NCBI GenBank assembly: GCA_013397935.1
Contig: VZRN01006632.1
Span: 706,943-770,942, forward strand
Source: Dasyornis broadbenti
Lineage: Eukaryota > Chordata > Aves > Passeriformes > Dasyornithidae
Length of the DNA: 64,000 nt
Direction: 5' to 3'
Positions 58,738-64,000 of the stretch are shown in pieces (position 1 is the stretch's first letter; each line of letters opens with the position of its first letter). Under the pieces are notes generated by a model, which did no database searches, had not been told where the DNA came from, and worked only from the letters and a program-made list of their open reading frames with translations. The position numbers were made by a program, and so were the translations under genes.

Positions 58738-58848
58738 CATAGAATCATGGCATGGTTTGGGTTGGAAAGAACCTTTAAGGCCACCTCATTCCAAACCCCT
58801 GCTGTGGTCAGACACACCTTCCTCTAGACCAGGTTGTTACTGCAGCAC
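58738..58848 (-). mobile_element. CR1 LINE 3'-end fragment
   Basis: CATAGAATCATGGCATGGTT, TGGGTTGGAAAGAACCTTTA, CCTGCTGTGGTCAGACACAC, CTTCCTCTAGACCAGGTTGT. It carries the CTAGACCAGGTTG variant instead of the CTGTCCCAGGCTG seen in most other copies, indicating a different subfamily. Confidence 0.92.
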
Positions 58849-60058
58849 TCCAGAACAACTTTGGTTTAAACCATAACATTTGGCAAGTGATCAGTCTGTA
58901 AATATCCTAATTGCTGATAGAGTTTTAAATTAAATGTGTAATGAGATCCTTTTTTCCCTTTTCATCCTTTAAAAAAATTTTTTTTCACTGCAGTTGCAGA
59001 GGAAATTTTTTTTTTTTTTAATAGCGAATCAAGTGGGAAAGGGGAAAATAAAAGTACAAGAAACGGGCTGCAGTTACAGAGCTCGATTCAGCTCAGTGCC
59101 TGCTCCTGCTTTATTAATTGTGAGAGCGCTGCTGCCGCTCATAGGTGTCGAGCTGGCTCTGAGTCCCTGGGGAAGCTCATCTGTTTGTGTTTGTGAGGAA
59201 AGACACGGCGGGGTTGTTTGGACAGATCCTGGCATGCACTAATTAGAAGTTAAAGATCCACGTTCTGGCACGAGACGGGAATGCATTAGAGCAGCGAGCA
59301 CTTTCTAATGCTTTGACTCTCCGGCAGCACACGCCGCATTAAAGCCCGTGGTGTTTCTTTGATCCACGCCACCAAAATAATTCCAGGGACAAACACAAAT
59401 GAGGGATAATAACTAATTTAACTGGACTTATTGGAGAGCGACACTGCAGAAGATTAGGGTATCCAGAGCAGACTGTAATTGCTGGGAGATTGGGGTCTGA
59501 TGCCTGTTTATCTATTCTATTAATCTCTCTCTGCATCTGTCCTTCTACTCCATCAGTTGCCCATGAGCCATCATTTAGCTCCTGTTCCTGTCTTTTCTGC
59601 CTTCAGTGTCTCACCCTTTCGGTCTGCTTGTTCGCTAGAACAGATGTAAGGAAATTGCATTCTGCACAGAAGGTAAATGGGAACCTCAACGGGCCAGATT
59701 TGGGGTTTGAATGTTCTAATGTAACTTTGCAGGAGTTAAAGAAACTGCAGCGTTCGGAGCAGCACTGTGGCAGCAAAATTGGTGCCTCAGCAGTGAAGCA
59801 CCTGTTCAAACCTTCTCTACAGGATGTTGGCTGATGAGTGAGATCCCAGGTTTTAAGACACTGGGATCATGACTGGGATTGTGTTTATTTCTGGGGAAGT
59901 GCTTTCCCCCTTGTAGTGGTTTCTTTGCTTTTTTTTTTCATTCTCTTCTTGTGAGCCTGACCTGGCGTTCAAGTGTCCTTTGTAGGGGAGTGCTGAGGGG
60001 TGAAGAGCTGGGACAGGTCTAGGTTGAACATAGTGGAATTGCCAACATTTGCCATCTG
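58849..60058. other. Non-coding stretch with AT-rich candidate element
   Basis: No gene recognised. A T run lies at about 59007-59021. The part 59235-59510 (GCACTAATTAGAAGTTAAAG, CTAATGCTTTGACTC, GGATAATAACTAATTTAACT, AGACTGTAATTGCTGGGAGA) is a candidate conserved non-coding element on texture only. Confidence 0.4.
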
Positions 60059-60182
60059 ATCCATCCATCCGCCCATCTATCCCTCCATCCATCCATCCCT
60101 CCATCCATCCATCCATCCATCCATCCATCCATCCATCCATCCATCCATCCATCCATCCATCCATCCATCCATCCATCCATCC
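60059..60182 (+). repeat. (ATCC)n microsatellite
   Basis: About 124 bases of ATCC/CCAT tetranucleotide. The left third is interrupted by CGCCC, CTAT and CCCTCC variants, and the right two-thirds is a pure run from about 60097. Likely length-polymorphic. Confidence 0.97.
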
Positions 60183-61837
60183 TCCTGCCAAGCTACTCTG
60201 TGCCTCTTCCTGTTCTTGCTTCTCCCATTCCTCTGCCTTCTATCCCTGTGCTCTTCTCCTCAGCCCTGGACTGTTCATTTAGACTTCATTTACCTCTTCA
60301 CTGTTGATTTTGCACATTCAAATCCCTGCCCATCTTTGCTTAGATAATGGGGTTATTCACTGGATCTCATTTTGTAATAGGGCATTAATTAGACTTTTCT
60401 AATGGGATCCCTTTGGAATCGCACCTTGCATCCACAAGAGACCTTAATGCCATTTTTAAATTTTTTTTTTCTTGTGGGAGCCAAAGGAATTGAACGTGTT
60501 TTCACTCTGCTCTGGAATCCTGGTGACCAAGCTCTCAGAATACAAGGTGGCCCTCACAAGTGGGGCAGTGAATCCCCCTGTCTGTCATCAAAAACTCCCT
60601 CAAGTCCATCTAGAGGGAACACGCTCTACACAGGAGGAACAGTGAGATGGAATTAAGGAGATAGATTGATGTGTCTGTATAACCTGAAGAAAACACAGGC
60701 CTCGGAGACCTCTGAGGATCTTGGGCTTGAGTATTCTTAAAGCTTCCATGGATTTTTGCCTGTGTGTTAAAAATATTGTTAACCCCTGAGGAAATTTAGT
60801 GCCCGGAATCAATGAACATAACACACAGGTGCCTAATAATGGAAAATGGGATTGATGTGTCGGGCTGCTAAAACAACCCCAGCAGTTAATTCTGCTGCCA
60901 CAACAAGCCCGTCAATAAGGCTCCCTGCTGATTCCTGGAAGGATTTAGGGATACAGCAAGGCGTCTGGGAAGACAAGAGCTGGGTTTGCCTCAGCAGTGT
61001 TGGAAAAAACGGTGGGAATTTAGCTCCAGCAGGGAGTGTGTGTTCTCTAGAATAGGTCTGGGCAGTGAATCAGGGACAGCACATGGCAGCACCTCCCACT
61101 CCCAAATGCTGGAAAGATATTCTCCCGAGACCCCACATCTCCCATTTCCCTCCCAGCTATTCCTGGCTGCTTTGGGGCATGTTGGCAGACTTTCTGATCT
61201 TTTCCAGGTTGGTAGACTGAAGGGAAGTTTCACTGGATTTCAGTTCCTTCTGGATCTGACCTTGCACTGATTTTGAAGTGTGGGCAAAGCAATCCAGAAT
61301 TTCTTGTTTGTCAGGCATGCCAGGCTCTGAGAAGGAATTAAAGGTGCTTTTCTTTACCTGATCCTTGTGTGGTGGCACTGAGCCCGTGTGTGAAAGTAAG
61401 AGAGATTCGTTTTATGGGAGGCAGCATTGGAGAGACTCTGTCCTGCAGGGAAACATCCCAAATGATGGGACCTTTGGAAGGTGAGCTGGTGCCCCATCCA
61501 GGCTTAGCACGTCATGGGCATCTCACTCCTTCTTGGAGCAGATCAAGTTGCCTCTGGGTTTCTCTTCAGGTGATAAAATACCTGGATCTCTCCTGCTTCC
61601 TTGCCAGGCCCAGCTGGTCTGAGCTGGGATTTTCCTCTGGGAAGTGTCTAACACACTGAGCTGTGAGAGCAGGATGGCACCAGGCTGATGGAACCAATCT
61701 TTGACTCCCGTGCTCAAGGGTTTTGTCTCCTCCGTGCCACAGGAGCAGGCGGTGGGGTTGGGATTGTGCTTGGAAAGAAAACATCTGGCAGTCTTGACTT
61801 AGAGATGCTGCTCCTTTTCCTCGCTGTAATTTGCTCC
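60183..61837. other. Non-coding stretch
   Basis: No gene or mobile element recognised. Confidence 0.45.
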
Positions 61838-62040
61838 ATCCATGGTTTGGGTTGGACTTTTAAAGATCACCAGGTCCAACCCCGCTGCCATATTCTTCAA
61901 CCAGAGCCCTGTCCAACCTGACCCTGAATGTTTCCAGGGATGGGGCAGCCACCACTTCTCTGGGCAGCCTGGGCCCGTGTTACTTCACCATCATCATCAA
62001 TACATTTTTCCTGATATCAATGTTTCACGAGCCTGAACTC
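61838..62040 (-). mobile_element. CR1 LINE 3'-end fragment
   Basis: CCATGGTTTGGGTTGGACTT, AAAGATCACCAGGTCCAACC, CAGAGCCCTGTCCAACCTGA, ATGTTTCCAGGGATGGGGCA, GCCACCACTTCTCTGGGCAG, and CATTTTTCCTGATATCAATG. It is of intermediate divergence. Confidence 0.9.
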
Positions 62041-64000
62041 TTTGTTTGCTCAGAGGTTGTCCTTATTTTGAAGTTGATCCTCTTTTTTTCTTCCTTAAGC
62101 TCCGAGCTCCTGAGGAAATCAGCTGTTGGTTGCTAGGCTGCAGCAAGTCCCAAAGTGCTGATGGAGCCGGGCTGTGTCTGAGAAATTTGGGTCTGAGGCC
62201 AAATTTCAGACGCTCACAGATTTCGGGGCAGTCTGGATGTGACTCTTCAGTTCTTTCCCTTCATGGGAGGTGAATCTCTAATCTCTTCCCCAGCTCTTTC
62301 CAGACACGGGGATTTTGGGGTTGCGGATCAGATCCACCTCTGTGTCTCTAAATAACAATAAGGGGATTATCCTGCTTGGGGGGTGGGAATTGGAGGGAGG
62401 AGCGGGCTCTGCAGGAGACTCTCTGGGACCCATATGTTGGGTGGATGGTTAATTTCTGCAGTAGGGCAAAGACCAGCAAATCTGCCTTGTGTCGATGCTG
62501 GGTGCCCCAGATCTTGTCCTGCCCGTAGTTTATTAAGGATCAGGAGAAAAAATTGCTGATGGTGCCCACTCCACGGAGAGGGGGGAGGTGTCTGTGCAAG
62601 TCTATTACATCTGGGCTTCTTTCCAGCATGAATAAAAATGTTCTGTGTGTCCGGAGTTATCAACGTATTCTTTTATATTCCTGTCAATTAATCTGATCCA
62701 AATGAGTCGCTGACACTCGTGGAATAATAGCCTTGAACGTAAAGTCTTATTTCTCATCTGCTTTGTGGACTACACTCTGATGTTGCTGGCCCTGGAATGA
62801 TTCTGTTCAACTGCTCTGAGCTAAACCAAGCCCTTTTTGGCCTAAAAGCCTGCCAGCTTTGGTGAGATAGCTCACTGGTGAGGATGAGGAGGGAGCATCC
62901 CATCTCCATCCCGGTTCAGACTCCGCTTTTCCAACCCCATCCAGCCTCTTGGCACCTCTTGCCCTTCTCCCCGTGCTGTTTATTTTTCCTTCCCACAGAT
63001 GAAAGGCAGAGAAGCAAACTGCACCAAGGCTAGATTGTTCATGGCTTATTGAACAATTAGTTTCAGCTCAGGGTCTAATCTTCCGGCATTTCTTTTCTTC
63101 CCTTTGTACGCCAGGCGTGCCTCGGAAACTTGTTGGCTTCAGGACTCGTGTGGTACAGGGGGGCTGGGCTCGAACTCGGCCCAGAGGGATGCAGTGCCCA
63201 GAGCAAAGCAGGTGTGAGCTGCTCTGGCTGCTCTGACAGGATGAGAATTGGGGCTGCAAACCGAAATAAAGATAAAAGGCTGCTGAAAAGCATTGCATGG
63301 TAAAACCTCCTGCTCAGGCTTGGATATGCCCCTCTGGAATTCTTCTTCCCGAGGTCTCTCCAATCAGCTGGCTGAGGTTTTCAACCTTTTAGCCCCTCTT
63401 CAAGGCTCTCCGTGGTTCCTGGGGCTGGTGGGCTGTGTCAGGAGCGAGGGATCTACTGGTGCGTGGCTCCCTGGAATGCTGGGAGGGTACAGGGAGCCCG
63501 TCAGGCACCAGGACACGTCTCTGCAGGGTGGGACGGTGCCAGCAACTCTCCTCTGGCACCAGAACCCGGCTGCACGTGCTCTGTGCGGTCTCCTGAATGA
63601 GCTTTGGTGCCGTGTGCCAGGAGCTGGAGGATTTGTACTTCTGAAGGAGCGGGGAAGGGTTGGATGCTGTCTCCCAGAATCCCAGTGCCATTCCAGGGTT
63701 TGGGATTGGTGGAGCAGCCTGGCTGAGAGGAGAACTGTGCCTCGTTTCTTGCCCAACATCTTCCTCCTTTGGGCTCTGCTCTGTCTTACTCCAACCTGAC
63801 ACATTTCCCATCCCCAGGGCTTGTGGCACTGTTTGTCTGGGATTTTTTCCAGCTGTAGCAGTTCCTGACCTCTCCCTACAGAGGCTTGCACGTGAATGGA
63901 TTTTTTTCTCCCACATTTGGGCTCCTCCCGCCCTCCCAACTCGAGCTCAGCAATCTTGCTACTGTTCCCTGCTCCATAAAGAGGGTTCAGTTCATGTGAC
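62041..64000. other. Non-coding stretch to the window end
   Basis: No mobile element recognised. Overlapping frames of about 170-180 codons on both strands at 63.3-63.9 kb arise from GC-rich sequence and have no recognisable product; an exon there is possible but unsupported. Confidence 0.45.
62378..62406 (+). other. G-quadruplex motif
   Basis: GGGGGG-T-GGG-AATTGGA-GGG-AGGAGC-GGG, with loops of 1, 7 and 6 bases, just meets the standard rule. Confidence 0.55.

Noticed and set aside
60049..60282. Open frames through the ATCC repeat on both strands
   Set aside because: They simply translate the tetranucleotide microsatellite.
63293..63939. Overlapping frames of 168-179 codons on both strands
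   Set aside because: Frames on both strands over the same GC-rich sequence without any recognisable product indicate low stop-codon density rather than a gene.

Overview
This window reads as nuclear genomic DNA from a bird. The strongest sign is the set of about 26 clear fragments, on both strands, of the 3' end of the avian CR1 LINE. They carry the characteristic tail (TTCCAACCCAAACCATTCT, or TTCCAACCTAAATGATTC, followed by ATTCTGTG-type 8-bp units). Two copies of a retroviral-LTR-like repeat and a low overall repeat load also fit a bird. CR1 fragments sum to roughly 5.5 kb, about 8-9% of the window. Species cannot be named from the sequence; a neoavian or passerine bird is plausible but unproven.

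I find no protein-coding gene, no convincing exon and no RNA gene. The longest open frames (about 270 codons on the minus strand near 28.8-29.6 kb, 250 codons on the plus strand near 32.7-33.5 kb, 227 codons near 19.5-20.2 kb) have low-complexity or unrecognisable translations, and the last begins inside a CR1 fragment. The window is therefore intergenic, or lies within one or more long introns.

Layout. 0-3.4 kb: sequence with no recognised repeat. 3.4-21.2 kb: CR1-rich, with a 152-N gap, one LTR-like copy beside it, a cluster of four same-strand CR1 tails at 14.7-16.1 kb, and an ancient MIR-like SINE relic at 17.9 kb. 21.2-30.3 kb: a 9-kb block without recognisable CR1, rich in AT and homeodomain-type TAAT motifs. 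30.3-41 kb: scattered CR1, two G-quadruplex motifs, a short assembly gap and a local repeat pair at 38.4 and 39.4 kb. 41-50 kb: a fresh 58-bp tandem duplication at 42.2 kb and a few CR1 pieces. 50-64 kb: more CR1, two further MIR-like relics (52.7 and 58.2 kb), the second LTR-like copy (57.1 kb), a large ATCC microsatellite (60.06 kb) and TAAT-rich stretches that are candidates for conserved non-coding elements.

Nothing here supports a new gene system. The observations most worth a second look are the precise 58-bp tandem duplication, the 17-bp duplication inside the second LTR that creates a four-run G-quadruplex motif, the MIR-like relics, the 38.4/39.4-kb repeat pair, and the TAAT-rich candidate non-coding elements.
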